Counted from the stretch's first letter, positions 8,802 through 16,563 are shown. The stretch: 18,228 nt of DNA from Candidatus Atribacteria bacterium (GCA_003451675.1 DMCY01000087.1:1-18228); one strand, 5' to 3'. Notes: a model not told the origin generated them from the letters alone. Program-made: numbers and translations.

Positions 8802-10103
8802 TTAAGGCCAGATTCCTCGCGCTTTCATTGCTTCCGCTACCTGTGATATAGCATACATGTATGCTGCAGTCCGATTATCTATTTTCTCCCTTTGAGCAAG
8901 CCTTATTACTTCATTAAATGCCTTTACCATTAGCTTTTTTAATCTTCTATTTACCCTTTCTTCATCCCAGAAATAGCCATAAAGACCCTGTATCCATTCA
9001 AAATAAGATACACTAACACCACCAGAATTAGCTAAAATATCGGGGATCATAAAAACTCCTCTCTGGTATAATATTTCATCTGCTTCCGGAGTTATAGGTC
9101 CATTTGCGGCTTCAGCTATTATTTTCGCTTTTATATTATTCGCGTTTTTCTTAGTTATTGCTCCTTCTAAAGCTGCCGGTACTAAAACATCACATTCTAT
9201 TTCTAATAAATCTTCATTGGAAATGAATTCTGCTTTTGGATAACCTTTAACCGTACTTGTTTTAGTTTTATAATCTAATATTTCTGATGGATCAATCCCT
9301 TGGGGATTATAAGCTCCACCTTTAGAATCACTAACCCCGATAATTTTATATCCTTGTTCATGAAGTAATTTAGCAGAAATTGAACCGGCGTTCCCGTACC
9401 CTTGAATTACTACTGTAGCCTCTAAGGGATTAATATTTAGCTTTTTTGCAGCTACTTCTACCGTATAAGATAAACCGCGAGCAGTAGCTTCTCCTCTACC
9501 CTCTGAACCCCATAATTCTAAAGGCTTACCGGTTATAGTAGAAAAACTTGCCTCTCCGGTAAGTTTATTATAGGTATCTACATACCAACCCATGATCTTG
9601 GGATTAGTATAAACATCAGGTGCAGGAATATCTTTTTTAGGACCTATAATAGATGAAATCTCATAGATATATCTTCTGGAAAGTCTTTCTATCTCCCCAT
9701 CTGACATTTCTTTTGGATTACAAATTACTCCTCCTTTGGCTCCACCATAAGGAATTCCCACAACAGCACACTTCCAGGTCATCCAGGCGGAAAGAGCTTT
9801 CACTTCATCCAAACTAACATCAGGATGATATCTTACTCCACCTTTAGCTGGTCCTCGAGCAGTATTATATTGTGATCTAAAACCGGTAAATACTTTTACC
9901 GCTCCATTATCCATCTTTACCGGGATGGAGACCATTAAAACTCTCTCCGGTTCCTTGAGTTGGGTCAAAATATTAGGATCTAAATTCATTTTAGAAGCAG
10001 CTTTTTCTAACTGCAGCTGAGCTACTTCAAAAGCATCTATTTTATTAGCATCCTTTTCTAACTGCATTCGTAACATTTCAAAAGTTTTTGTTTGATTTGT
10101 CAT
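8802..10103 (-). CDS. gdhA: Glutamate dehydrogenase
   Basis: Reductive amination of 2-oxoglutarate with ammonium to glutamate (reversible), cytoplasmic hexamer. At 433 residues it has the usual bacterial/archaeal length. Motifs: KGGVRYHPDV (87-96), catalytic K123 in PYGGAKGG, D163 in PAPDVYTN, Rossmann GYGNAG (235-240) followed by D259 at the end of the next strand, which favours NAD although NADP cannot be excluded, and SGGVSVSYFEWIQ near the C-terminus, typical of glutamate rather than leucine dehydrogenases. AGGAGG lies about ten bases before the ATG. It is the first gene of the operon continuing to citrate synthase, aconitase and IDH, so it is read here as assimilatory. A 377-base leader upstream carries an ANTAR-type antiterminator and terminator. 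Confidence 0.93.
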   Translation of the reverse strand: MTNQTKTFEMLRMQLEKDANKIDAFEVAQLQLEKAASKMNLDPNILTQLKEPERVLMVSIPVKMDNGAVKVFTGFRSQYNTARGPAKGGVRYHPDVSLDEVKALSAWMTWKCAVVGIPYGGAKGGVICNPKEMSDGEIERLSRRYIYEISSIIGPKKDIPAPDVYTNPKIMGWYVDTYNKLTGEASFSTITGKPLELWGSEGRGEATARGLSYTVEVAAKKLNINPLEATVVIQGYGNAGSISAKLLHEQGYKIIGVSDSKGGAYNPQGIDPSEILDYKTKTSTVKGYPKAEFISNEDLLEIECDVLVPAALEGAITKKNANNIKAKIIAEAANGPITPEADEILYQRGVFMIPDILANSGGVSVSYFEWIQGLYGYFWDEERVNRRLKKLMVKAFNEVIRLAQREKIDNRTAAYMYAISQVAEAMKARGIWP

Positions 10104-10194
10104 TATTATTTTCCCTCCTAAATAGTAGAATTTTTTGGATTATCATAAATGTTTTTATAGTTAACATTTAGTATTAAGAATAGAATAAAACCAC

Positions 10195-10204
10195 ATCACC
10201 TCCT
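10195..10204 (-). other. Very strong Shine-Dalgarno-like sequence without a clear gene
   Basis: The minus strand reads AGGAGGTGAT, a ten-base match to the complement of the 16S rRNA 3' end, about 90 bases upstream of gdhA and downstream of the leader terminator. Possible tiny frames follow: a GTG frame of six codons four bases downstream, and an ATG frame of eleven codons only two bases downstream (poor spacing). Neither is convincing as a gene. It may initiate a leader peptide or hold ribosomes on the messenger. Confidence 0.4.
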
Positions 10205-10242
10205 GTTTTCTCTTTGTTACTTCAATAGGAAGGCCTACTTAT

Positions 10243-10288
10243 AAAAAAAGAAGCCCCTTTAAGACAAACATTGTCAAAAAAGGACTTC
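10243..10288 (-). terminator. Intrinsic terminator in the gdhA leader
   Basis: On the minus strand an 18-base arm (10288-10271, starting GAAGTCC) pairs with an 18-base arm (10267-10250, ending GGGGCTTC) around a TGT loop. Sixteen of 18 positions pair, including two G-U pairs, with two T-T mismatches. Seven T residues follow directly (10249-10243). It ends transcription about 140 bases before the gdhA ATG unless disrupted. Its 5' arm shares nine bases with the second six-base-loop hairpin, so the two are mutually exclusive. Confidence 0.85.
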
Positions 10289-10345
10289 CTTGGCCTTGTT
10301 GAAATAATTATGCTTCTTTGCCGTTTATTCTACTCCCTTGTAGAA
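10280..10345 (-). promoter_or_regulatory. Tandem hexaloop hairpins: candidate ANTAR-protein binding antiterminator
   Basis: Hairpin 1 (10345-10328, minus strand) is TTCTAC-AAGGGA-GTAGAA with a perfect six-pair stem. Hairpin 2 (10297-10280) is AAGGCC-AAGGAA-GTCCTT with one mismatch in the stem. Both loops have six bases, with A at position 1 and G at position 4, matching the described ANTAR RNA target. Hairpin 2 uses bases of the terminator 5' arm, so holding it open would prevent termination. The linker is 30 bases, longer than in some known examples. A GAF-ANTAR protein is encoded immediately upstream. No clear promoter was recognised between that gene and hairpin 1, so read-through transcription is possible. 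Confidence 0.8.
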
Positions 10346-10480
10346 ACTTAAATTATTTAATTATCTTTTATCTTCCTATTTTATTTATAAAATAACAATT
10401 AAGAGCACTACTTGCCCAATATTTAGTAATTTATAATAGTTTAATTTATATTATGTTTGGGATATATTAATTCATTTTAT

Positions 10481-11176
10481 TTACCGAATTTCATAAGAAA
10501 GTATTATGGCTTCGGCAATCTCCTTCATAGAGATTCGTTTATCCATACTAGATTTTCTGATTAAAGAAAAAGCTTCACTTTCATTTATGTTCCTTTCTTC
10601 CATTAATATTCCTTTTGCTCTCTCTGTTTTTTTTCTGGTATCCAATTCTTCCTGAATTATTTTAGTCCTAACTATTAATTCAGTTTTTTCAATAGCTACT
10701 GCTGCCTGATTGGCAATGGTGCTTAAAAGAATAACCTCGGCTTTGGTAAATTTATAAGGCCTATTTGTATAAACATTAAGTACGCCAATAACCTTATCTT
10801 TTACCATCATAGGGATGCTTGCCATAGAAATTAAACCTTCTTTCCTGGCAAGTTTTTTTTCTTTGTATTGTTCCTCTTTTAATACATCAAAAATTATCTT
10901 TGGTTTTTTTTCTCTAGCTACCAATCCTACTATGCCTTCATTTAATTTAATGGTTTTTTTGTTCAGATATTCCTGATGCATTGATTGAGTGGCTTTAATA
11001 TTAAACTCTTGTTTTTTAACATCTATTAGCCACACATTACAAACCTTTGCTTTCATCACATTTGCAGTTAAGGTTACTATAAGTTTTAATATATCCTCGA
11101 GGTAAAGGTCAGAAGTTATAGCTCTACTTATTTTGTTTAATGTTTTTAAATAATCTTCATAATCTAAATTATCCAT
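10481..11176 (-). CDS. GAF-ANTAR transcription antitermination regulator
   Basis: RNA-binding regulator with a ligand-sensing GAF domain (about residues 15-165), a short coiled-coil linker, and a C-terminal ANTAR domain (about 170-231). ANTAR hallmarks are visible: ERAKGILMEER, then NESEAFSLIRKSSMDKR and ISMKEIAEAIILSY. ANTAR proteins such as EutV, AmiR and NasR bind paired hexaloop hairpins in leader RNA and prevent terminator formation. Here the signal domain is fused on the same chain and there is no receiver domain, so a small molecule or redox signal rather than a histidine kinase is inferred. Start at ATG with GGAG just upstream. The next gene downstream, gdhA, carries a matching RNA target in its leader, making glutamate synthesis the likely target. 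Confidence 0.93.
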   Translation of the reverse strand: MDNLDYEDYLKTLNKISRAITSDLYLEDILKLIVTLTANVMKAKVCNVWLIDVKKQEFNIKATQSMHQEYLNKKTIKLNEGIVGLVAREKKPKIIFDVLKEEQYKEKKLARKEGLISMASIPMMVKDKVIGVLNVYTNRPYKFTKAEVILLSTIANQAAVAIEKTELIVRTKIIQEELDTRKKTERAKGILMEERNINESEAFSLIRKSSMDKRISMKEIAEAIILSYEIR

Positions 11177-11255
11177 AATTCTCCATGCTATCCATTAAGA
11201 TAAATATTTTTCTTTATTTCTTAATTTAGTTAAAGCATTAAACACTTTTACTTAT

Positions 11256-11313
11256 AAAAAAGCCTGAAAAATAGATAATGTTTGTTTACACAGAACCTAT
11301 CCTTCAGGCTTTT
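11256..11313 (-). terminator. Attenuator-like intrinsic terminator in the leader of the GAF-ANTAR gene
   Basis: Minus strand: AAAAGCCTGAA (11313-11303) pairs with TTCAGGCTTTT (11268-11258), extended inward by GATAG/CTAT, followed by a T-tract (11261-11256). It lies between the predicted promoter and the start codon, so it must be bypassed to express the regulator. A weak alternative hairpin, AGCCT/AGGTT around a loop containing AAGGAT, overlaps the 5' arm and recalls the gdhA arrangement, but its loop has seven bases. It could alternatively end transcripts coming from the acyl-CoA ligase. Confidence 0.7.
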
Positions 11314-11430
11314 ATCCTAAAAGTGTAGTACTTATAATTAATAAATACTTTGTATCGCTTGGTCCTAACTCTAATAATTAATTAGACGGAACCCTAGACA
11401 CACTTCTGTAGACATATTTAATTTCCCAGA

Positions 11431-11459
11431 ATATTATCATCATTTATAAGCTTTGTCAA
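11431..11459 (-). promoter_or_regulatory. Near-consensus sigma-70 promoter for the GAF-ANTAR gene
   Basis: Minus strand: TTGACA (11454-11459), 17-base spacer, TAATAT (11431-11436). Transcription would start near 11424, giving a leader of about 248 bases that contains two AT-rich hairpins with loop TAATT and then the terminator at 11313-11256. The rest of the gene-free stretch 11460-11604 shows nothing I recognise. Confidence 0.75.
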
Positions 11460-11604
11460 ATTTTAGTTAACAATTCTCTTATTATTTTTTAACTACATCA
11501 CTAAATTTTACAGTTATACTAACGATTCTTGCGATTTGATGAATTTTTTCTTCTCTTATTAAATATTACATTTATTACACATCTGATTGTTGGAGTAATA
11601 ATTA

Positions 11605-11735
11605 TTATAATTTATTTTTTATTTTACCCGACATTGCCTTAATATGTAAAGGGGTGGTGCAGCAACATCCCCCAATTAGATTTAATCCTAACTTAACAAA
11701 TTTTCAGGTAAAATCTACCGGTATTTTTTGAGATA
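11605..11735 (-). pseudogene. C-terminal remnant of a homocysteine S-methyltransferase
   Basis: The minus strand encodes IPVDFT-stop-KFVKLGLNLIGGCCCTTPLHIKAM before a stop at 11605. The family signature is GGCCGTTPEHI, which carries two zinc-binding cysteines; here the glycine after the cysteine pair is Cys and there is an in-frame TGA upstream. No start codon or upstream domain is present, so only about 35 codons of the C-terminus remain. The family transfers a methyl group to homocysteine (as in the MetH N-terminal domain or BHMT-like enzymes). This is a short match made by eye, so moderate confidence only. Confidence 0.6.
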
Positions 11736-11785
11736 GATGTTAGAGAAGGTAAAACCGAAAAGTCACTGATTTTGTCAATAGTTCT

Positions 11786-13348
11786 CTAAATCAGTTCGCC
11801 CTTTAATGTCTTCCCCATACTATTTTTAGGAAACGTTTTCCTAAACTCAATTTTACCAGGTATTTTATATGGGGGTAGATTCATCTTTTGGCAATGGGTA
11901 ATAAGTTCATCTGCGGTAGCCTGATTCCCCTCTTTAAGTATTACAAAGGCTACAACCTCCTGCCCGAGCGTAGCATGCGGCACACCTAAGACCGCTACAT
12001 CCAGTACTGCTGGGTGTTTAAATAATACCTCTTCTATCTCTATAGGAAAAATTTTCTCACTCCCGGAATTGATAATGTCCTTATTACGGCCGACAATATA
12101 TAAAAAACCATCCTGGTCAATTCTCCCCAAATCTCCGGTATAATACCAGCCATTTTTAATGGCTTTTGCTGTTGTCTTTGGATTCTGGTAGTATTCTCGC
12201 ATAAGACCTTGACTCTGGTAGATAATCTCACCAATCTCTCCTGTAGGCACCTCGCTCCCCTCTTCATCAACAACCCGAAAACAGGCAAACTCTGGGTCAA
12301 TCTTACCACAGGAACCAGGTCTCTGAAAAAGATCCTGGAGTGTTATATATGTCCCTATAGGACCACCCTCGGCAAAACCATATAACTGCATTATTTTCGC
12401 ACTGGGGAAAGCCCTGCTCAATTGTGACTGCAGTGCTGTTGGTAATACATTTGACCAAGTCACCATTCTTAAACTAGAAAGATTATAATTAGAGAAATTT
12501 TTACAGTTTAAGAGCTTAATGTACATATTACCGGTAGCATGGAAAATTGTTACCCTATACTTTTCTATCTTCATCAGTACATCTTCTGGATCAAATCTTT
12601 TTAAAAGTACTATAGACCCACCCTGCATCAAACTGGCAAGAAAGTGGCCATTGAAATTCGAAGAAACATACATAGGAATAGCAGTAAGCAACACATCACC
12701 GGGTCGCATCCCTGTAACTTTAGCTAACCATCTACCTGCAGCCAGAGTATTTCGGTGTCTATAAACTATGCCTTTTGGGCAGCCGGTAGTACCTGAGGTA
12801 TAACAAATTACGGCATCACTATTAAGGTCAGTAGTTGCAGAAGGTGCATTCGGACTTCTTTCTTCGAGTAACCGCTTATAACTTTTTATTTTAAAATCTA
12901 ACGGAGCTTCTTCAGCAACAATTATCCGTCCAGACAAACCAGGAAGGGCTGTTTTCTGTAAATTACTCAGGAGCTTTTTGTTAACTATCATCCAATCTGC
13001 CTTAACATTACTAACAATTTTTCCAATCTCCGGAGCACCAAAATCAGTATTTAAAGGGATTATCACGGTACCCAGCTTTCGCAATGCTAAGCGAAAGAAA
13101 ACAAATTCCGCTCCACCCTCTAGGTATAGGATTATCCTGTTTCCCTGTCTTATCCCAAGGGGACTTAGTCCATGACTAAATTGAGTAGAAATTCTATCGG
13201 TCTCGAGAAACGAGTAAATATGTTTATCATCAATAAGAAAAGGACATTCCCCAAATTGATGTACTGATTGTCGGAGAAGATTAATCTCTCCACCACTAAA
13301 TCTCTCAGCCTTATTAGAAAAATCATCACCTCGATAATCAGATATCAT
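11786..13348 (-). CDS. AMP-forming acyl-CoA ligase (substrate unknown)
   Basis: ANL-superfamily enzyme that activates a carboxylic acid with ATP to an acyl-adenylate and then an acyl-CoA, cytoplasmic. At 520 residues it is full length. Core motifs: phosphate-binding YTSGTTGCPKG (183-193), YGFAEGGP (323-330), YTGDLGRIDQDGFLYIVGRNKD (403-424, hinge and ribose-binding region, shown in part), and the C-terminal PKNSMGK with the catalytic lysine (K513). It resembles medium/long-chain or aromatic acid ligases more than acetyl-CoA synthetase, which is about 650 residues. The substrate cannot be assigned. AAGGAGGAG precedes the ATG. It lies downstream of the broken permease on the same strand, and may once have formed a unit with it (substrate import plus activation), but that is inference. 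Confidence 0.9.
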   Translation of the reverse strand: MISDYRGDDFSNKAERFSGGEINLLRQSVHQFGECPFLIDDKHIYSFLETDRISTQFSHGLSPLGIRQGNRIILYLEGGAEFVFFRLALRKLGTVIIPLNTDFGAPEIGKIVSNVKADWMIVNKKLLSNLQKTALPGLSGRIIVAEEAPLDFKIKSYKRLLEERSPNAPSATTDLNSDAVICYTSGTTGCPKGIVYRHRNTLAAGRWLAKVTGMRPGDVLLTAIPMYVSSNFNGHFLASLMQGGSIVLLKRFDPEDVLMKIEKYRVTIFHATGNMYIKLLNCKNFSNYNLSSLRMVTWSNVLPTALQSQLSRAFPSAKIMQLYGFAEGGPIGTYITLQDLFQRPGSCGKIDPEFACFRVVDEEGSEVPTGEIGEIIYQSQGLMREYYQNPKTTAKAIKNGWYYTGDLGRIDQDGFLYIVGRNKDIINSGSEKIFPIEIEEVLFKHPAVLDVAVLGVPHATLGQEVVAFVILKEGNQATADELITHCQKMNLPPYKIPGKIEFRKTFPKNSMGKTLKGELI

Positions 13349-13432
13349 CTACTCCTCCTTTTTTAAAAAACACCACCATAATAGGATTCCTTAGTAACTT
13401 TACTGAAAAATCCAAAACAAAGCTGCAGGGGA

Positions 13433-14223
13433 CTACTCCGCTCTTAATTTATAATTTAAATATCCGGCTATAATTACAACAGAAGCCCCGAACAGGCTAA
13501 ATAAATCAGGTATCTTTTTAATAATAAAAGTATCAAAAATAACACCAAATACAATTTGTAAATATAAGTAAATATCGCACTCGCGTAGCGGGTGGCTTTA
13601 AGAACCTCTTAAAGAGGTTTGGCTTTTTATCACTTTTTAGCTCTGAATAAAAAAATTCTTTGCCATAATAATACCCCTAAAGAGGTCAAACCTATGACAT
13701 ATCCAAAGTAATTAACTATTACCAGGGGATGATCATCTGAACGTAAATAGCGTATCATTATATAACTTATCGCAGTTAATGTTGCCCCACCTAAACCAAT
13801 GATTGCCGGGAAAATATCTGGCCGAATTCCCGGCTTTACTATTAATAACATCCCCAAAAAACCAAAAATAAATATAGAAATTTGTTTAAAATTTACTTTT
13901 TCCTTTAAAATTATAGCGGCGAAAAATATGGATAAAAGAGGAGCTAATTGTTTTATAGTAAGAGCATCAGTTAAAATCATAACTTTAATAGTATAAAAAT
14001 AAGAAGTCATAGCAAAAATAGTTAAGATGCTTCGTAATAACAATAAAGATCGTTTATTCCCTAAAATTGGTATTCCTTTTTTAAATATCATTAAAGGAAT
14101 ATTGGGAACAAATTTTATAAACATTGCTAACACAGCAAAACAGATAGCGGCAATAACCATCATTAAAATCCCCTGTACCTTTAACTTGTTTCTGACTCCC
14201 TCTACAGGCGATGATTGTCTCAT
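13433..14223 (-). pseudogene. EamA-family (drug/metabolite transporter) permease gene broken by a repeat
   Basis: The 5' part encodes EamA-type membrane helices from MRQSSPVEG to SLGVLLWQRIFLF, then enters the repeat at 13644 and stops at 13630 after repeat-derived residues. The last part of the same gene resumes beyond the repeat on the same strand: YLYLQIVFGVIFD through FSLFGASVVIIAGYLNY to a stop at 13433, the typical final EamA helices. Roughly 45-50 codons between the two are missing, so insertion came with a deletion. The N-terminal half also seems to lack about 15 residues after NIPLM, where the family usually has its FFR segment. An ATG at 14221-14223 with AAAGGA six bases upstream is preferred to a GTG at 14236-14238. 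It follows nfnB on the same strand. Original substrate is unknown. Confidence 0.85.
13570..13644. repeat. Dispersed repeat, copy B (75-bp terminal fragment)
   Basis: Seventy of 75 bases match positions 1-75. It carries two hairpins, CACTCGC-GTA-GCGGGTG and AACCTCT-TAA-AGAGGTT, and lacks the rest of the element, including the strong ACCACCTTC hairpin. It lies inside the EamA permease gene. No flanking target duplication is evident, which fits either an IS200/IS605-like mechanism or a deletion after insertion. Confidence 0.85.
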
Positions 14224-14251
14224 AAATATTCCTTTCACTTTATGATATATC

Positions 14252-15691
14252 TTAAAGGTTATCTATTTTTCTCAAACTCCCTCCCGAAGACAAGAATTCA
14301 TCAACTGCCCGGGCGGCTACCTTGCCATCTCCTACGGCCGAGATTACGGTAGCCGAACCTCTAACAATATCCCCTCCGGCGAAGATTCCTTCTTTGGTAG
14401 TTGCGCTGGTTTTGTCATCTATAATAAAATAACCCCACTGGTTAATCTTGACTCCGGTGGCACTGCGGGCTACAATAGGATTAGCAGAAGTGCCGATGGC
14501 ATCTATAACCATATCTACTTCGATTACAAAATTGGAACCAGAAATGGGGATAGGTCTTCTTCTACCTGAATCATCCGGTTCACCTAATTCCATCTTCAGA
14601 CATTCCATTCCAATAACATTACCTTTATCATCACCTAATACTTTAACAGGGAGGGTAAGAAAATTAAAGATAATTCCCTCTTCTTCCGCATGATGGACTT
14701 CCTCTTCCCGAGCCGGAACTTCTTTTCGGGATCGGCGATAGATGATATAAGATTTTTCTGCTCCCAACCTTAAAGCTGTACGGGCTGAATCCATAGCTAC
14801 ATTTCCTGCTCCGATAGTAGCTGCCCTTTTGCCTATCTTAATAGGAGTATCATATTCTGGGAAAGTATAGGCTTTCATTAAATTAGAACGAGTTAAAAAT
14901 TCATTTGCCGAATAAACATCATTTAAGTTCTCTCCGGGGATATTCATAAAACGAGGGGCCCCGGCACCATTAGCTAAGAAAATAGCATCAAATTCTTTAG
15001 ATAACTTATCAACACTCTTAATAGCACCTACTACAAAATTAGTAATTACTTTCACTCCTAATTTTTCAATCTCTTTTACTTCGTACTGTACTATCGATTT
15101 AGGAAGTCGAAATTCAGGAATACCATAGACCAAGACTCCCCCGGGTTGGTGTAAAGCTTCAAAGAGAGTAATTTCATAACCTAATTTGGCTAAATCAGCT
15201 GCACAGGTAAGTCCGGCAGGACCGGAACCCACTATGGCTACTTTCTGTTCTTTTTTACTAACCTTCGGTAGGCTTCCGTGAATATTATTTTTACGAGCCC
15301 AATCAGCTACAAAGCGTTCCAATCGGCCGATAGCTATCGGTTTTTTCTGTTTTTCCAAGACGCAAGCCTGCTGACACTGTTCTTCCTGGGGGCACACTCT
15401 CCCGGTTATAGCCGGAAGATCATCAGTCTTTAATATTTCCAGATAGGCTCCGGCAAAATCTTCCTCAACGATTTTTTTGATAAATTTAGGAATATTAATT
15501 TCCGCCGGGCAGCCCTTCATACATTTAGGGTTTTTACACTGCAAGCATCTTTGAGCTTCGTAAATAGCTTGTTCCCGGGAATAACCCAAGGGTACTTCTT
15601 TAAAATTATAAATTCTCTCTTTAGGCTCTTGCTGGGGCATGGAAATCTGCTCTCTTTTCATTCTTTCTTTTACTGGTATCATTTCAGCCAT
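14252..15691 (-). CDS. nfnB: NfnB: large subunit of NADH-dependent reduced ferredoxin:NADP+ oxidoreductase (GltD-like)
   Basis: Electron-bifurcating transhydrogenase subunit that reduces NADP+ using NADH and reduced ferredoxin, together with NfnA. At 479 residues it has two sets of N-terminal iron-sulfur cysteines (C49, C52, C57, C61; C100, C106, C110), a FAD fold starting VAIVGSGPAGLTCA (151-164) and an NADP(H) fold with TIGAGNVAMDSAR. Alone it resembles the small subunit of glutamate synthase, as which it is often annotated; no large GOGAT subunit is present and the NfnA gene overlaps it, so NfnB is preferred. Its ATG overlaps the nfnA stop by one base (TAATG), with AGGAGG inside nfnA, so translational coupling is expected. 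It is followed by the broken EamA gene. Confidence 0.9.
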   Translation of the reverse strand: MAEMIPVKERMKREQISMPQQEPKERIYNFKEVPLGYSREQAIYEAQRCLQCKNPKCMKGCPAEINIPKFIKKIVEEDFAGAYLEILKTDDLPAITGRVCPQEEQCQQACVLEKQKKPIAIGRLERFVADWARKNNIHGSLPKVSKKEQKVAIVGSGPAGLTCAADLAKLGYEITLFEALHQPGGVLVYGIPEFRLPKSIVQYEVKEIEKLGVKVITNFVVGAIKSVDKLSKEFDAIFLANGAGAPRFMNIPGENLNDVYSANEFLTRSNLMKAYTFPEYDTPIKIGKRAATIGAGNVAMDSARTALRLGAEKSYIIYRRSRKEVPAREEEVHHAEEEGIIFNFLTLPVKVLGDDKGNVIGMECLKMELGEPDDSGRRRPIPISGSNFVIEVDMVIDAIGTSANPIVARSATGVKINQWGYFIIDDKTSATTKEGIFAGGDIVRGSATVISAVGDGKVAARAVDEFLSSGGSLRKIDNL

Positions 15692-16548
15692 TAATTTGTC
15701 CTCCTTCCGCAGGTACAGGTATGATTATGTTCGTGGTAGAGATCCCAGGACTTTTTCTCTGAGCCTTTGTAACGGGAAAGACGATTGGAAAATTCTTCCC
15801 AGTCTACTAATTGTCCATCAAATTCCGGACCATCGGTACAGACAAATTTAGTCTCTCCCCCGATGGTAACTCTACAGGAACCACACATTCCGGTACCGTC
15901 TACCATAATAGAATTTAAGCTTACTATGGTATCAACGGGATAAGGTTTGGTAGTGTTACAGGTAACTTTCATCATAATGGGCGGACCAATAGTCCATACC
16001 TTTTTGATTGACCTATCCTTATCTAAGAGTTCTTTTAGGACTTGAGTGACAAAGCCCTTCCGACCATAACTGCCATCATCGGTAGTGACAACCAGTTCTG
16101 AGGAGGCTTTTCTTATCTCCTCTTCCATAATAATCAGTTCTTTGTTACGGGCGCCGATAATGGAAATAACTTCGTTGCCGGCTTCTTTTAGGGCACGGGT
16201 AATAGGATGGATACAGGCGATACCGGTACCTCCGCCTACGGTTATTACTTTACCGCAATTTTCAATCTCGGTCTTTTTACCTAAGGGACCGATAAAGGAG
16301 AATAGTGTGTCTCCTTCTTCCAGAGTGGAAAGCTCCTCACTGGTCTTGCCTACTATCTGAAAGATGATGCGGATCAGCCCCTTTTCCCGGTTAAAATCGG
16401 CAACTGTTAAAGGGATACGTTCCCCTTTTCCCTTAATCATCAGGATAATAAATTGACCGGGTTGGACGGATTGAGCCACCTCTGGTGCTTCTATCCACAT
16501 TGAGTAGATACTTTCGTGTAATCTTTCTTTGTTGGTTACTTGGTACAT
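15691..16548 (-). CDS. nfnA: NfnA: small subunit of NADH-dependent reduced ferredoxin:NADP+ oxidoreductase
   Basis: Ferredoxin-NADP+ reductase-type flavoprotein that handles NAD(H) and passes electrons to NfnB. At 285 residues it has a FAD-binding barrel (RIPLTV at 44-49), a nucleotide-binding fold (VGGGTGIA at 104-111), and a C-terminal [2Fe-2S] site in VDGTGMCGSCRV (C222, C225) with C237 in KFVCTDG; D217 in VDG is a candidate fourth ligand as described for Nfn enzymes. A short Cys-containing tail (CTCGRRTN) follows. SudB (sulfide dehydrogenase) is the same family and cannot be excluded. The gene starts 15 bases after ackA, with GGAGG before the ATG, so ackA-nfnA-nfnB look like one transcript. 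Confidence 0.9.
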   Translation of the reverse strand: MYQVTNKERLHESIYSMWIEAPEVAQSVQPGQFIILMIKGKGERIPLTVADFNREKGLIRIIFQIVGKTSEELSTLEEGDTLFSFIGPLGKKTEIENCGKVITVGGGTGIACIHPITRALKEAGNEVISIIGARNKELIIMEEEIRKASSELVVTTDDGSYGRKGFVTQVLKELLDKDRSIKKVWTIGPPIMMKVTCNTTKPYPVDTIVSLNSIMVDGTGMCGSCRVTIGGETKFVCTDGPEFDGQLVDWEEFSNRLSRYKGSEKKSWDLYHEHNHTCTCGRRTN

Positions 16549-16563
16549 ATAATCCTCCGTATT

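Noticed and set aside
10405..10425. A sigma-54-like promoter (TTGGGC...GTGCT) on the minus strand upstream of the gdhA leader hairpins
   Set aside because: The spacing between the GG and GC elements is one or two bases short of the required distance, so the match is not credible.
13630..14238. A 202-residue EamA-like reading frame taken as an intact small permease
   Set aside because: Its C-terminus is encoded by repeat copy B, and the real last helices of the family lie beyond the repeat at 13433-13569.
14252..15691. Glutamate synthase small subunit (GltD) working with gdhA
   Set aside because: No large GOGAT subunit is present, and the gene overlaps an NfnA-type gene by one base, so NfnB is the better call.
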